A stretch of DNA of 64,000 nucleotides from Actinomycetes bacterium (GTDB lineage: Bacteria > Actinomycetota > Acidimicrobiia > Acidimicrobiales > Palsa-688): NCBI GenBank assembly GCA_021850325.1, contig JAJZMF010000024.1:186001-250000 (forward strand), in the 5' to 3' direction. The translations under genes were made by a program, and so were the position numbers. Positions 34,132 through 43,333 of the stretch are shown here, piece by piece; within the stretch, counting starts at the first letter, position 1, and each line of letters opens with the position of its first letter. A model generated the notes under the pieces. That model was not told the DNA's origin. It ran no database searches and was given only the letters and a program-made list of their open reading frames with translations.

Positions 34132-34970
34132 GCGTAGGGGTGGTCACCGACAGTGCTTGCTCGCTGCCGGCGGAGCTCGCGCAGGCCGCGGGAGCGCGCG
34201 TGGTGCCCATGTGGGTCCACCTGGGCAGTGAGGAGCACCCCGACGGAGCCCTTCCCACCGAGGAGGTGCTCCGCCGCAGCCCAGAGGGGGTTACGACCTC
34301 GTGCCCCTCCCCGGGCCAGCTGCTCGATGCCTGCGAGCAGGCGGACGATGGGGACGGGGTGCTGGTCCTCACCATCTCGGCCCGTATGAGCGGCGTCTAC
34401 GAGGCGGCTGTGAACGCGGCCAGGCAACGCGCCGGGCGCACGGAGGTCGTCGACACGGGTACAGCTGCGGGGGCGGAGGGCCTGGTCGTGCTGGCCGCGT
34501 GCGCCGCTGCTAGGCAGGGCCGCTCTCTGGACGAGGTCTCGGAGCTCGCCCGGTCGGTGGCCCGCCGGGCACGGCTCGTGGCCACCGTGCCTTCCCTCGA
34601 CCACCTGGCCCGGAGCGGACGCGTCCCGGCTATCGCCGCCTCGGGAGCACGCCGGCTGGGCCTGGGAGCGCTGTTCGAGTTCCGGCACGGGCGGGCCTTC
34701 CCGCTGAGGCCCGCCCTCGGCCGCCAGGCGGCACTGGAGCGGATGCTGGCCATGCTCGCCCGTGACGCCGACCGGTCCGGTGACGGGCCGGGGCGCCTGC
34801 ACGTCGCCGGCCTGCACGCCCTGGACCGGGCGACGGCGGAGCAGCTGGTGGAGAGGGTGAGGCTGCGCTGGCGGCCCGAGACCAGCTTCGTCGGGGACTT
34901 CAGCGCCGTGATGGTGGCCCATACAGGCCCGGGCCTGGTGGGCCTCGCCTGGTACTGGGACCGCGCTTGA
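34128..34970 (+). CDS. DegV family fatty-acid-binding protein, apparent CTG start
   Basis: A 280-residue DegV protein; the family binds fatty acids and, in Gram-positives, serves fatty-acid kinase FakA. The N-terminal VGVVTDSACSLPAEL and the TISARMSGVYEAA loop are typical. The frame has no ATG, GTG or TTG at the expected place: CTG 34128 overlaps the preceding stop (CTGA) and has a perfect AGGAGGTG seven bases upstream, giving a normal N-terminus. GTG 34140 would cut four residues from the first strand. Pairing with a PlsY-like gene fits phospholipid synthesis. Confidence 0.82.
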   Translation: MSVGVVTDSACSLPAELAQAAGARVVPMWVHLGSEEHPDGALPTEEVLRRSPEGVTTSCPSPGQLLDACEQADDGDGVLVLTISARMSGVYEAAVNAARQRAGRTEVVDTGTAAGAEGLVVLAACAAARQGRSLDEVSELARSVARRARLVATVPSLDHLARSGRVPAIAASGARRLGLGALFEFRHGRAFPLRPALGRQAALERMLAMLARDADRSGDGPGRLHVAGLHALDRATAEQLVERVRLRWRPETSFVGDFSAVMVAHTGPGLVGLAWYWDRA

Positions 34971-35031
34971 GGGGTGGGCCGCCACCGGCCTGCTGTCCGG
35001 GGCCGGGCCCGGTCCCGTGGGGCGCTGAGGC

Positions 35032-35712
35032 TCAGGCGGCGGCCTGAGGGCTCACCACGGGCAGCTCGAGGGTCTGGCCCTCGGCCAGCTCCTGGTTGTG
35101 GCGGTGCAGCCCCCGGCGGAACCACAGGAAGGACACGACGACGCCCGCACCGGTGAGGAGGGAGGAGACGCCTGTCTTGGCGGCCAGGTACGTCGCGAGC
35201 GGCACGTTGAGGAGCAGTGCGAGGGTCCCGGCGGCATTGGCCAGGCTGACCAGTGCCCACAGCAGGCTGATGCGAACGAACAGCCGGCGGATGCGGGGGC
35301 GCTTCACGAACGAGGGGGGCAGGGCCACGAAGTCGTGGGCCAGCTTCTCGGCCAGGGGCCGGCCGAGGGGCACCGAGAGGAGGAAGGCACCACCGATCAG
35401 GGCGGTGGCCAGGGACGGCTGCAGGAAGTAGACGAAGAGGCTGTGGGAGCTGAACAAGGCCAACAACGACCTTGCCGTCAGGGCCAGGGTCGAGATCACG
35501 AGCAGGCCGGGCATGCGTTCGCGCCGGTAGAGCCGCCGCACCAGGGCGAGGTAGTTCCAGCCGAGAGCCGCCAGGATGGCGCCGGTGGGACCGAGCGCAG
35601 CGAGGGCAGCATAGAAGAGGACCAGGGGTACGAGGGTTGCCTCGACCAACTGAGGAGCCGCTCTCCGGGCCAGGTCGCGCAACCGGGGCATCTCGAAGTG
35701 ATGATGGTCCAC
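35032..35712 (-). CDS. Multi-pass membrane protein (VC0807-like)
   Basis: A 226-residue protein with about six transmembrane segments. The stretch FSSHSLFVYFLQPSLATALIGGAFLLSVPLGRPLAEKLAHDF is characteristic of the VC0807/DUF3159-like membrane group of unknown function. A short cytosolic tail follows (RRGLHRHNQELAEG). It begins with GTG 35712. Nothing nearby indicates a function. Confidence 0.7.
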   Translation of the reverse strand: MDHHHFEMPRLRDLARRAAPQLVEATLVPLVLFYAALAALGPTGAILAALGWNYLALVRRLYRRERMPGLLVISTLALTARSLLALFSSHSLFVYFLQPSLATALIGGAFLLSVPLGRPLAEKLAHDFVALPPSFVKRPRIRRLFVRISLLWALVSLANAAGTLALLLNVPLATYLAAKTGVSSLLTGAGVVVSFLWFRRGLHRHNQELAEGQTLELPVVSPQAAA

Positions 35713-36113
35713 GCTATTGGCTCGGCTGCGGCGGGCCGGCCTTGAGAGGGTTGTGCCGGTGGTGGCCTTCGTGAACGTCGTCGTGGCTGCTCCCGGGGCC
35801 TGTCGTGGCGGCGGGGGGACAGGTGCTGCGTACGCCGATTTCGGGTTGTGCAGGGTTCGTCTACTCCCTTGGCAGATCGGACGTCAGCGGCACCCGGACG
35901 GAGCGGGGCGCGCGTTGTCGACACTGATTCTGCCCGAGGGGGGCGGCCCGCTGACGGCGCGGACCGCAGTTGGGGCGAGCCTTCAGGCAAGTCTCAGGTT
36001 GAGGGGCCCGGGCCGGGCCGTTCCCTGCTCCGGGCGGCGGGGCCGTCCGGGCGCTAGCGTGCCCGTCTGTAGTGCGGTCCGACGCGGGTAACCGTGAAGG
36101 GCAGGGTGACCCC
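35713..36113. other. 401-base region without a convincing gene
   Basis: Between divergent membrane-protein genes. A GTG-initiated frame at 35717-36091 has no family features and overlaps the control region. TAGCGT at 36055-36060 is a plausible -10 for the rightward gene. No tRNA-like cloverleaf is seen. Confidence 0.5.
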
Positions 36114-37259
36114 ATGGCCTCTTCTGCCTTCCCAGGACCGGGCGGCCGTCCGGGGCAGGGCCGGGAGCGCCGGTCCGGTGGGGCTGGGCCGCGCCCCGCC
36201 GGGGGGCCGGACAGCGAGCCCGCTCGCCGTCGGCGCCGCCACGCCAGCCTGTTCCGGGTGGTCCTCGAGGTGGTCGTCCTCGCCCTGGCGGCGGTCTTCG
36301 TGATCCTGAGGGCGGGGGGCAACGCGGGCAAGGTGGGCGCCGCCTTCTACCACCTGCGCTGGCACTGGCTCATGGTGTCCCTGGCCGCCGAGGCCGTCTC
36401 CCTCACGGCTCTGTCCTGGTTGCAGCAGAAGCTGCTCCGGGTGGGCCGCCTCGAGGTCGGGGTACGCGAGCTGCTGCCGGTGACCATGGCCAGCAATGCG
36501 GTGGCCCAGTCGCTGCCCGCTGGGACCCTCTTTGCCGAGGGGTACGCCTTCCGTCAGTACCAGCGCCTGGGGGCCACCAGGGCGCTCGGCCTGTGGGCAG
36601 AACTGTCGGCGGGGGCGATCGCCTCCGCCGCTCTGGCGGCGGTTGCCGTGGCGGGCGCCGTCGTCGTGGGCTCACCACTGCGCTGGTCGCTGTTGCCGTC
36701 GCTGTCGTTCGTGCTGGCCGGGGCCCTGGTGGCGGTGGCGCTGTTCCGCCGGGCCGACCTGCTCAGCCGGGTGATCGGCGCCGTGCTGGCCCGCCTCGAG
36801 CGCGTCCTGCCCGCCTCGCTGTGCGGCCACCTGCGCGCTGCCGAGCAGGCCACGCGGCGCATGAGCGAGTTCCGGCCGTCTTACGGCCTCTTCGGCGCCT
36901 GCCTGGGAGCTGCGGTGCTCAACTGGGCCATGGACGCCGTGGTCATGCTGATGGGTCTGCTGACGGTGGGCGGCCCGGTCCCCTGGCGGGGCGTCCTGCT
37001 GTCCTACGCGGCGGCGCAGTTGCTCGTCGAGCTGCCGGTCACCCCGGGGGGGCTGGGCCTGGTGGAGGGCGGCCTGGTGGAGGTGCTCACCCGCTTCGGT
37101 GTGCCGGTCACACAGGCCACGGCGGCGACGCTCATGTACCGGGCCGTGAGCTACTGGTCACTCCTGATCGTCGGCTGGGCGGCGGCAGGGTGGCTCACGG
37201 TGCGCAACCGGAGGGCGGACCGCTCGCTGGACGCTGCCGCCAAGGCCACGCCGGCCTGA
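36114..37259 (+). CDS. Flippase-like integral membrane protein (UPF0104/YbhN family)
   Basis: A 381-residue protein of the lysylphosphatidylglycerol-synthase transmembrane family. A disordered basic N-terminus (RRRRRHASLF) precedes about eight membrane helices. Family landmarks are NAVAQSLPAGTLFAEGYAFRQYQ and the C-terminal ELPVTPGGLGLVEGGLVEVLTRFGV. Relatives are proposed lipid flippases or glycolipid transporters; there is no catalytic LPG-synthase domain. ATG 36114 follows CAGGGTGA; GTG 36072 would add 14 residues. It ends 12 bases from the convergent c-di-GMP gene. Confidence 0.82.
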   Translation: MASSAFPGPGGRPGQGRERRSGGAGPRPAGGPDSEPARRRRRHASLFRVVLEVVVLALAAVFVILRAGGNAGKVGAAFYHLRWHWLMVSLAAEAVSLTALSWLQQKLLRVGRLEVGVRELLPVTMASNAVAQSLPAGTLFAEGYAFRQYQRLGATRALGLWAELSAGAIASAALAAVAVAGAVVVGSPLRWSLLPSLSFVLAGALVAVALFRRADLLSRVIGAVLARLERVLPASLCGHLRAAEQATRRMSEFRPSYGLFGACLGAAVLNWAMDAVVMLMGLLTVGGPVPWRGVLLSYAAAQLLVELPVTPGGLGLVEGGLVEVLTRFGVPVTQATAATLMYRAVSYWSLLIVGWAAAGWLTVRNRRADRSLDAAAKATPA

Positions 37260-37271
37260 CAGGCCGCCGCC

Positions 37272-40200
37272 TCAGGCCCGGCCCGGCACGGGGGCGCCCA
37301 CCAGCAGGTCGGTGCCCGCCGCCAGGTCGGCCGGGCGGCGGCTGGCGAGCGGGGCGGGCAGGGCCCGGGTGCCCGCGAGAAGGCGGCGGAGGTCCGCCGC
37401 GGGCAGCGGTACGCAGAACCAGTAGCCCTGGCCGAAGGGGCAGCCGAGCTGGGCCAGGAGGCGCTGCTGGCCCGCTGTCTCGATGCCCTCGGCGACGACG
37501 TCGACCCCCAGGTTGCGGCCGAGCTGCACGATCGTGCGCAGCAGCTCCGCCGATTTGTCGTCCGGGAGGTTGGCGACGAAGCTGCGGTCGACCTTGAGGG
37601 CGTCGATGGGGAGACGGTGCAGGGCTTCGAGGGACGAGTAACCGGTGCCGAAGTCGTCGATGTGGATCTGCAGGCCCCGGTTGTGCAGCTCGTCCAGGAT
37701 CTCGAGTGCCCGGCCCAGGTTGCGCTTGTGCATGAACACGTCCTCGGTGATCTCCAGGCACACCCAGTTGGCCGGGACACCCGTGGCCGAGAGGACCTCG
37801 TCCAACTGGCCCAGCAGGCCCGGCGCCCAGAACTCCCGGTGGGAGAGGTTCAGGTTCATCCTCAGCTGAGGAGGGAGCAGGCCCGCCGCCTTCCACTCGG
37901 CCATCTGGCGGCAGGCCTCCATCTGCACCCAGCGGCCCATGGGCACGACCAGGCCCGACTCTTCCGCCACGGGCAGGAACTCGCTCGGTGGCAGAGGGGC
38001 ACGGTCGGAGCGGGGCCAGCGCACCAGGGCCTCCATGCCCCTAACGGCCCCGGTGGCAAGGTCGACTATGGGCTGGTAGTGCAGTTCGAGGGCGCCGCGC
38101 TCGACGGCCTGGCGCAGGGCGCTCTCGGTCTGCAGGCGGCTGACGGCGCCGGCGTGCATCGACGCGTCGAACTTCATGTGGCCTGCCCGACCGGCCGATT
38201 TGGCCCGGTACATGGCTATGTCCGCGTCCCGCAGGACGTCCTCGGCCTTCTCGTAGGAGCTGGCCCCGCCCGTGATCCCGATGCTCGCGGTGACCACGAC
38301 CTCGTGGGTGCCCAGGACATAGGGCTGGCGCAGCTCGGCCTGCAGCCGCTCGACAACGGCGTCGACGACGTCGAGGCTCGCGATGTCGTGGAGCAGGACG
38401 GCGAACTCGTCGCCGCCGAAGCGCGCCGCCGTGTCGGTCTCCCGCAGGCTGGCGCGCAGGCGGTCGGCTACCCGGCACAGCAACTGGTCGCCCACCAGGT
38501 GGCCGAGGCTGTCGTTGACCAGCTTGAAGCCGTCGAGGTCGAGCCAGAGCACGGCGTAGTCGTACCCCGGCTCCCGCCGGGCATATGCGATGGACTGCGA
38601 AAGCCTGTCCAGGAACAGCGTGCGGTTCGGGAGCCCGGTCAGGGCGTCGAAGAGGGCCTGGCGCAGCAGCTGGTCCTCCAGGGAGCGGCGTGCCGTGACG
38701 TCGGTTAGGGACCCCACCACCCGGGTGGGGCGCCCCTCGGCGCCCAGGACGACCAGGCCCCGGCACAGGGCCCAGCGGTAGGAGCCGTCGGCCGTCCTCA
38801 TCCGGTGCTCCAGCTCGAAGGACGCCGTGGCGTCGCCGGTCCGCCTGCCGATGGCCCTCATGAGGGCCGGCCGGTCATCGGGATGGGCCCGGCCGAACCA
38901 CTCCTGAGGGCTGTCGCCGATGGCGGCGGCCTTGTAGCCGAACATTGCCTTCCAGCGGTCGGAGTAGTAGACGGTGCCAGTGGTGAGGTCCCAGTCCCAC
39001 AGGCCGTCGTTGGCCGCCCGGGCGGCCAGCGCGTAGCGCTCCTCGCTCTGGCGGATGCTGCGGGCCATGTCCCGCTCCCGCTGGTCCGATTCCGCCAGCT
39101 CGCGCTTGCGCTGCTGGACCGAACGGACGGCGCTGTCGAAGTCGAGGGCCTGGCTGATGAGGGCGGACCACTGGGAATAGGTCTCGGCACCGGTCAGGGT
39201 CAGCTCGGCCGGCACCACAAGGGCCAGGTACCCCCAGTCCGAGGTCGCCGTCATGACCGGCAGCAGGAGGGTGACGGGGGTGGCATCCCGAAGAGCGCCC
39301 AGGCTGAGCAGCCCCGCTGGAGGGAACGCCGCCGCCTCATAACGCCTGCCTACCAGGTGGTCGAGCTCACCGGAGCGGTCGTAGGTCCCCACCACCTCCA
39401 GTTCTGCGCCCACTCGTCCGGGGGCCCAGAGCGCCAGGGCCCCGGCGCCGGCCCCGGTGAGCTCCAGCCACTCCAGCGACCGTGGGCCGTGCTGGTCGGT
39501 GCTCAGCAGCTGCATGGTGATCTCGTGCTCGTTGCCGACCTGCTCCCGGAACAGCTTGTTGACCCGCACCTGTTCGAGCGCCCCCGCCCTGGAGATGCCG
39601 GCCGCTACGTGCTGCAGGCAGCGGTCGAGCCGGCGGCGCGCCTCGGGTGAGGCACCCTGCTCCAGCCGGCGCGCCAGGCGGGTGGCCAGGGCCATGGCCC
39701 GCAGGGAGCCGGCCTCGCCGCCAGGCCCGTGCAGCCGGGCCGCGAGCTGGCCGAGCTCCAGGAGCTCCAGGGGGGACGGCTCGGCCTCGACGGCCCTGGT
39801 AAAGCCCGCCGCGATGGCCCGGGCCAGCTCACCCGGGGCGCGTCCCCTCTGGGCTGGGGTGGTGCCGGCGACCAGGCGGGCGGGGCCCTCCGGTGCATGG
39901 GGCCCCGTGCCCTCCGGCGCAGGTGCCTGGAGCGCCCTGACGAACGACCCCACTGCGTCCCCGTCGTCGAGCTCGACGCCCACATCATCGGCGCTGCCGG
40001 CACAACCGCAGCTCTCCCGCACCAACAGCGCGGCGCCGACCGCGAAGCTGTCCTCGGCGACGGTGCCGCCGCTCAGGTAGAGGGCCAGCAGCTCCACGGC
40101 GCGGGCGGCCATCAGGTCGTAGTCCAGGCTCACCGTGGTCAGGGCGGGGTAGCAGAGGGCGGCGCCGGGCGTGTTGTCGAAGCCGACCACGGCCTGGTCC

Positions 40201-40886
40201 CTGGGCAGGCAGAGACCGGCCGCCATCAGTTCGCCGAGCGCTCCCAGGGCGTTGCCATCGGTCGCTGCCACCAGGGCGGTGCTCGGGAGGCCCGCTTCCA
40301 GCATGGCGCGGGCGGCGATCCGTCCGCCGTGCTCACCGTTGTTGGGCGCCACGTACACAAGAGCCGGGCCGGGGTCGATGCCGTGGTCGGCGAGAGCGGC
40401 CCGGTAGCCCGCGAAGCGCTCCCTCACGTCGAACAGCGAGAGGTCGCCGACAAACGCGACCCGGCGGTGGCCGTGCTCCACCACCAGGTGCTCCACAACC
40501 TTGCGTGCCCCGCCGGCGTTGTCGGGCACGACCATGGGGCAGGCGAAGGAAGGGTCAGGGTGGGAGAGGTTGACGACGGGCCTGCCTGCGGAGCGGACGC
40601 GGGCGAGCAGGTCCGGGTCGGCAGAGTCCATCAGGGCGACGAAGCCGTCGGCGGCCTCCCAGGCCACGGGCCATGCCCGGGCAGGCCCGTGGTGGTGCCG
40701 GTCGCGCCAGTCGCCCCGCTGGGTCTGCAGGGCCACGGCGTGCCCGCCGGCGCGCGCCACCGCTGCGGCCACCGCCGATATCAGTCCTCCGAAATATGGC
40801 CCTGCCACGAGGGAGGACAGGATGCCGATCGTGCGTCCCTGCAAACCCTCGTAAACCTGGCGCGCGTCCGTGCTCACCGGTTGCAC
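37272..40886 (-). CDS. LacI-type sensor / PAS / GGDEF / EAL c-di-GMP enzyme
   Basis: A 1204-residue cytosolic protein with no membrane helix. Residues about 17-290 are a LacI/RbsB-type ligand-binding domain without the HTH (GRTIGILSSLVAGPYFGGLI, VVEHLVVEHGHRRVAFVGD, VVGFDNTPGAALCYPALTTVSLD). A GAF-like and coiled-coil region follows, then PAS near 610-735, GGDEF with intact RFGGDEF near 822 and an RETD inhibitory site, and EAL near 950-1180 with MEALVRW, NLNLS, LEITED, IDDFGTG, KVDRSF, VAEGIE and GQGYWF all intact. It could both make and break c-di-GMP under control of a small molecule, probably a sugar. GTG 40886; GATATA lies six bases upstream. Confidence 0.9.
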   Translation of the reverse strand: MQPVSTDARQVYEGLQGRTIGILSSLVAGPYFGGLISAVAAAVARAGGHAVALQTQRGDWRDRHHHGPARAWPVAWEAADGFVALMDSADPDLLARVRSAGRPVVNLSHPDPSFACPMVVPDNAGGARKVVEHLVVEHGHRRVAFVGDLSLFDVRERFAGYRAALADHGIDPGPALVYVAPNNGEHGGRIAARAMLEAGLPSTALVAATDGNALGALGELMAAGLCLPRDQAVVGFDNTPGAALCYPALTTVSLDYDLMAARAVELLALYLSGGTVAEDSFAVGAALLVRESCGCAGSADDVGVELDDGDAVGSFVRALQAPAPEGTGPHAPEGPARLVAGTTPAQRGRAPGELARAIAAGFTRAVEAEPSPLELLELGQLAARLHGPGGEAGSLRAMALATRLARRLEQGASPEARRRLDRCLQHVAAGISRAGALEQVRVNKLFREQVGNEHEITMQLLSTDQHGPRSLEWLELTGAGAGALALWAPGRVGAELEVVGTYDRSGELDHLVGRRYEAAAFPPAGLLSLGALRDATPVTLLLPVMTATSDWGYLALVVPAELTLTGAETYSQWSALISQALDFDSAVRSVQQRKRELAESDQRERDMARSIRQSEERYALAARAANDGLWDWDLTTGTVYYSDRWKAMFGYKAAAIGDSPQEWFGRAHPDDRPALMRAIGRRTGDATASFELEHRMRTADGSYRWALCRGLVVLGAEGRPTRVVGSLTDVTARRSLEDQLLRQALFDALTGLPNRTLFLDRLSQSIAYARREPGYDYAVLWLDLDGFKLVNDSLGHLVGDQLLCRVADRLRASLRETDTAARFGGDEFAVLLHDIASLDVVDAVVERLQAELRQPYVLGTHEVVVTASIGITGGASSYEKAEDVLRDADIAMYRAKSAGRAGHMKFDASMHAGAVSRLQTESALRQAVERGALELHYQPIVDLATGAVRGMEALVRWPRSDRAPLPPSEFLPVAEESGLVVPMGRWVQMEACRQMAEWKAAGLLPPQLRMNLNLSHREFWAPGLLGQLDEVLSATGVPANWVCLEITEDVFMHKRNLGRALEILDELHNRGLQIHIDDFGTGYSSLEALHRLPIDALKVDRSFVANLPDDKSAELLRTIVQLGRNLGVDVVAEGIETAGQQRLLAQLGCPFGQGYWFCVPLPAADLRRLLAGTRALPAPLASRRPADLAAGTDLLVGAPVPGRA

Positions 40887-40892
40887 CGTGTA

Positions 40893-40898
40893 TATATC
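40893..40898 (-). promoter_or_regulatory. Candidate -10 of the LacI-sensor GGDEF-EAL gene
   Basis: On the reverse strand GATATA ends six bases before GTG 40886, in an AT-rich patch (TATATATC) that is rare in this window. Confidence 0.45.
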
Positions 40899-41069
40899 GT
40901 CGGGTGCAGGTCATGGTGTAGGCCGGCCCGGCCCGGAGGGCAAAATCGGGGCCCGTCCCGGGTGCCGGCTGTCCCTGGTGGCGCCGGGCAGCCCGTCGGG
41001 GCCACCGGTGTTTCGCACACTTCGCAACCCGGTGCGCATGGGTGGTGGGACGCATGCTCTGAGTGGTTG

Positions 41070-41075
41070 TAGGGT
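41070..41075 (+). promoter_or_regulatory. Candidate -10 of the PAS-GGDEF-EAL gene
   Basis: TAGGGT; the transcript would have a leader of about 75 bases to GTG 41159, which has its own GGGAG. Confidence 0.35.
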
Positions 41076-41158
41076 AGACCGTCTGTACGTTCGAAGACCC
41101 ACGACAAGGCCTGTTGGGGCCGCACGACGCCACCGCCGGCCCAGCCCGGGAGCACCCC

Positions 41159-43240
41159 GTGGATGAGCGCGTGACGGCCGGCGGGCCGGGCGGCCAGGAG
41201 GACCTGCCCGGCCGCGCCGAGCCGGCCCTGGCGCTGGTCGACAGGGCGGGCAGGGTCACCTATGTCAGCGATGCCCTGGCGGCTGAGCTGGGCGTGAGGC
41301 CCGGGGAGCTGCTCGGTACCGACGTGTTCCACCTGGTGGCGGAGGGCCAGCGCCCGGCGGCCAGGCAGGCGCTGCGCCGAGCAGAGCGCACGGGCCGGCT
41401 CGGCCGTTCGCTGTGGCGGTTGTCGGCACGTACCGGCCGGGCCGTGGACGTGTCGCTCAGCCCGCAGAGCCTCGTGGGCGGGGGGGAACAACGCCTCTAC
41501 GTGCTGACGGCCGAGGCACCCGGGGAGCTCCCGGTCCACACGGAGCGCCAGGCGCTGCTCGCCGCCATTGCCACCGAGTGCGACGAAGCCATCGTCACCG
41601 TGGCCCCGGGGGGGGTGATCGAGCTGTGGAACCATGCCGCCGAAGACCTCTTCGGCTGGGCGGAGGCCGAAGCCATCGGGTGCCCGGTGAGCATGCTCGT
41701 GCCCCATGAGCACCGCCAGGAGGCGGAAGCGCTGCTCGAGCGGGCATGGGCGGGCGAGGTCGTCAACCGGGTGGAGACGGTCCGCATGTGCAAGCACGGC
41801 TCCCGGGTGGAGGTCTCGGTCAGCTTCGCCCCCCTGCGTGACGGCGCGGGCCGGGTGATCGGCGTCTACCAGGTGGTGCGTGACATAACCCAGCAGAAGG
41901 CCTCCGAGCGGGCGCTCGCCTACCAGGCCCTGCACGACCACCTGACCGGGCTCCCCAATCGGAGCCTGCTCGAGGACCGCATGGCCCACGCCCTCGAGCG
42001 TTGCCGGCGGGAGGGCACCTCGGTGGGGCTGGTCTTCTTCGACCTCGACCACTTCAAGACGGTCAACGACACGGCCGGGCACGAGGTGGGCGACCGGCTC
42101 CTGCGCGCCGTTGCCGCCCGGCTGCGCCAGTCGGTGCGCTCCATGGACACCGTGGCCCGGCTGGGCGGCGACGAGTTCGTCGTGCTCTGCGAGGACATCC
42201 GCGACGACTCGCAGTTGGACGTGATCGTCTCGCACATAATGCGCTCGTTCGCCGAGCCGGTGGTGCTGCCCGACCGTCAGCTGTGGGTGAGCCTGAGCGG
42301 AGGGGTGGTCAAGGGCTGTGCAAGCTCGTCGGTGGCCCAGTTGCTGAGCCAGGCCGACGCAGCCATGTACCAGGCCAAAGAGCGCTCGCGGGGCACCGTG
42401 GGCCGCTACGACCCGCGTACCAGGCCCGCTCTGGAGCGACGGGCCGAGGTGTCCCGGCTGCTGCGCATGGCCCTCGAAGCTCACCAGTTGGTGCCGTACT
42501 ACCAGCCCATCTTCGACCTCCACAACGGGGCCATGGTGAGCCTGGAGGCGCTCGTACGCTGGGAGGACCCGGCCCGGGGCGTGGTCCCGGCGAAGGAGTT
42601 CATACCGCTGGCCGAGGAGCTCGGGCTGGCCGGGGAGATCGGCGAACTGGTGCTCGGAGAGGCTGCCGCCCGGGCCAAGCAGTGGTCCCGCCTGCTCCCG
42701 GGCCTGAAGGTGACCGTCAACGTCTCGCCCAAGCAGTTGCGTGGTGGGAGCCTGCTGCGCAGTGTGCGGTCCCTGGTCGCCCAGGGCCTCGAGCCGGGCT
42801 CGCTGACCCTGGAGGTGACCGAGACGGCCGTGATGGAGGACGCCACGGCCGGCGGGTCGGTGCTGCAGGAGCTGCGGGACTGGGGTTTCGGTATCGCCAT
42901 CGACGACTTCGGGACCGGGTACTCCTCCCTGGCCTACCTGAAGCGCCTCCCGGCCAGCTCGATCAAGGTGGACCAGGCGTTCACCGCCCAGTTGCCCGAC
43001 CCCCAGGACCTGTCCGTGGTCATGGCGATCCTGGCCATCGCCGACTCGTACGGCCTGGAGGTGGTGGCCGAGGGGATCGAGTCGGCGGAGCAGGCCGAGG
43101 TCCTCAAGTCGCTCGGCTGCCAGCACGGCCAGGGTTACCACTTCGGCCGGCCGGTACCCGCCAGCATGGTGGACGAGATGCTGCTCGGCGGCCCCACGCT
43201 GGTCCGCGCCGCCGACAACGGGGCTGCCCACCGGCCCTGA
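41159..43240 (+). CDS. PAS-PAS-GGDEF-EAL c-di-GMP enzyme
   Basis: A 693-residue soluble protein: two PAS domains (PALALVDRAGRVTYVSDALA and ECDEAIVTVAPGGVIELWNHAAEDLFGW), a GGDEF domain with intact ARLGGDEF near 336 and an RSMD inhibitory site, and an EAL domain from about 460 (LEALVRWEDP, TVNVS, EVTETAVM, IDDFGTGYSS, IKVDQAF, VAEGIES, GQGYHFG). All catalytic residues for both activities are present. GTG 41159 follows GGGAG six bases upstream; a TTG at 41114 would add 15 residues. It is transcribed away from the LacI-sensor paralogue, and the two share a 272-base control region. Confidence 0.92.
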   Translation: MDERVTAGGPGGQEDLPGRAEPALALVDRAGRVTYVSDALAAELGVRPGELLGTDVFHLVAEGQRPAARQALRRAERTGRLGRSLWRLSARTGRAVDVSLSPQSLVGGGEQRLYVLTAEAPGELPVHTERQALLAAIATECDEAIVTVAPGGVIELWNHAAEDLFGWAEAEAIGCPVSMLVPHEHRQEAEALLERAWAGEVVNRVETVRMCKHGSRVEVSVSFAPLRDGAGRVIGVYQVVRDITQQKASERALAYQALHDHLTGLPNRSLLEDRMAHALERCRREGTSVGLVFFDLDHFKTVNDTAGHEVGDRLLRAVAARLRQSVRSMDTVARLGGDEFVVLCEDIRDDSQLDVIVSHIMRSFAEPVVLPDRQLWVSLSGGVVKGCASSSVAQLLSQADAAMYQAKERSRGTVGRYDPRTRPALERRAEVSRLLRMALEAHQLVPYYQPIFDLHNGAMVSLEALVRWEDPARGVVPAKEFIPLAEELGLAGEIGELVLGEAAARAKQWSRLLPGLKVTVNVSPKQLRGGSLLRSVRSLVAQGLEPGSLTLEVTETAVMEDATAGGSVLQELRDWGFGIAIDDFGTGYSSLAYLKRLPASSIKVDQAFTAQLPDPQDLSVVMAILAIADSYGLEVVAEGIESAEQAEVLKSLGCQHGQGYHFGRPVPASMVDEMLLGGPTLVRAADNGAAHRP

Positions 43241-43333
43241 CCGACGGCGGGGGCCCGGCGGGAGGGGTGAGGCGGGCAGGCCCGGGCCGGGTTGGCCGTC
43301 GCCCGGGCGCGGCTGTCTAGAGTCGGTGGGGTC

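Noticed and set aside
35855-35885. GGGTTCGTCTACTCCC resembling a tRNA T-arm
   Set aside because: No acceptor, D-arm or anticodon arm can be folded around it.
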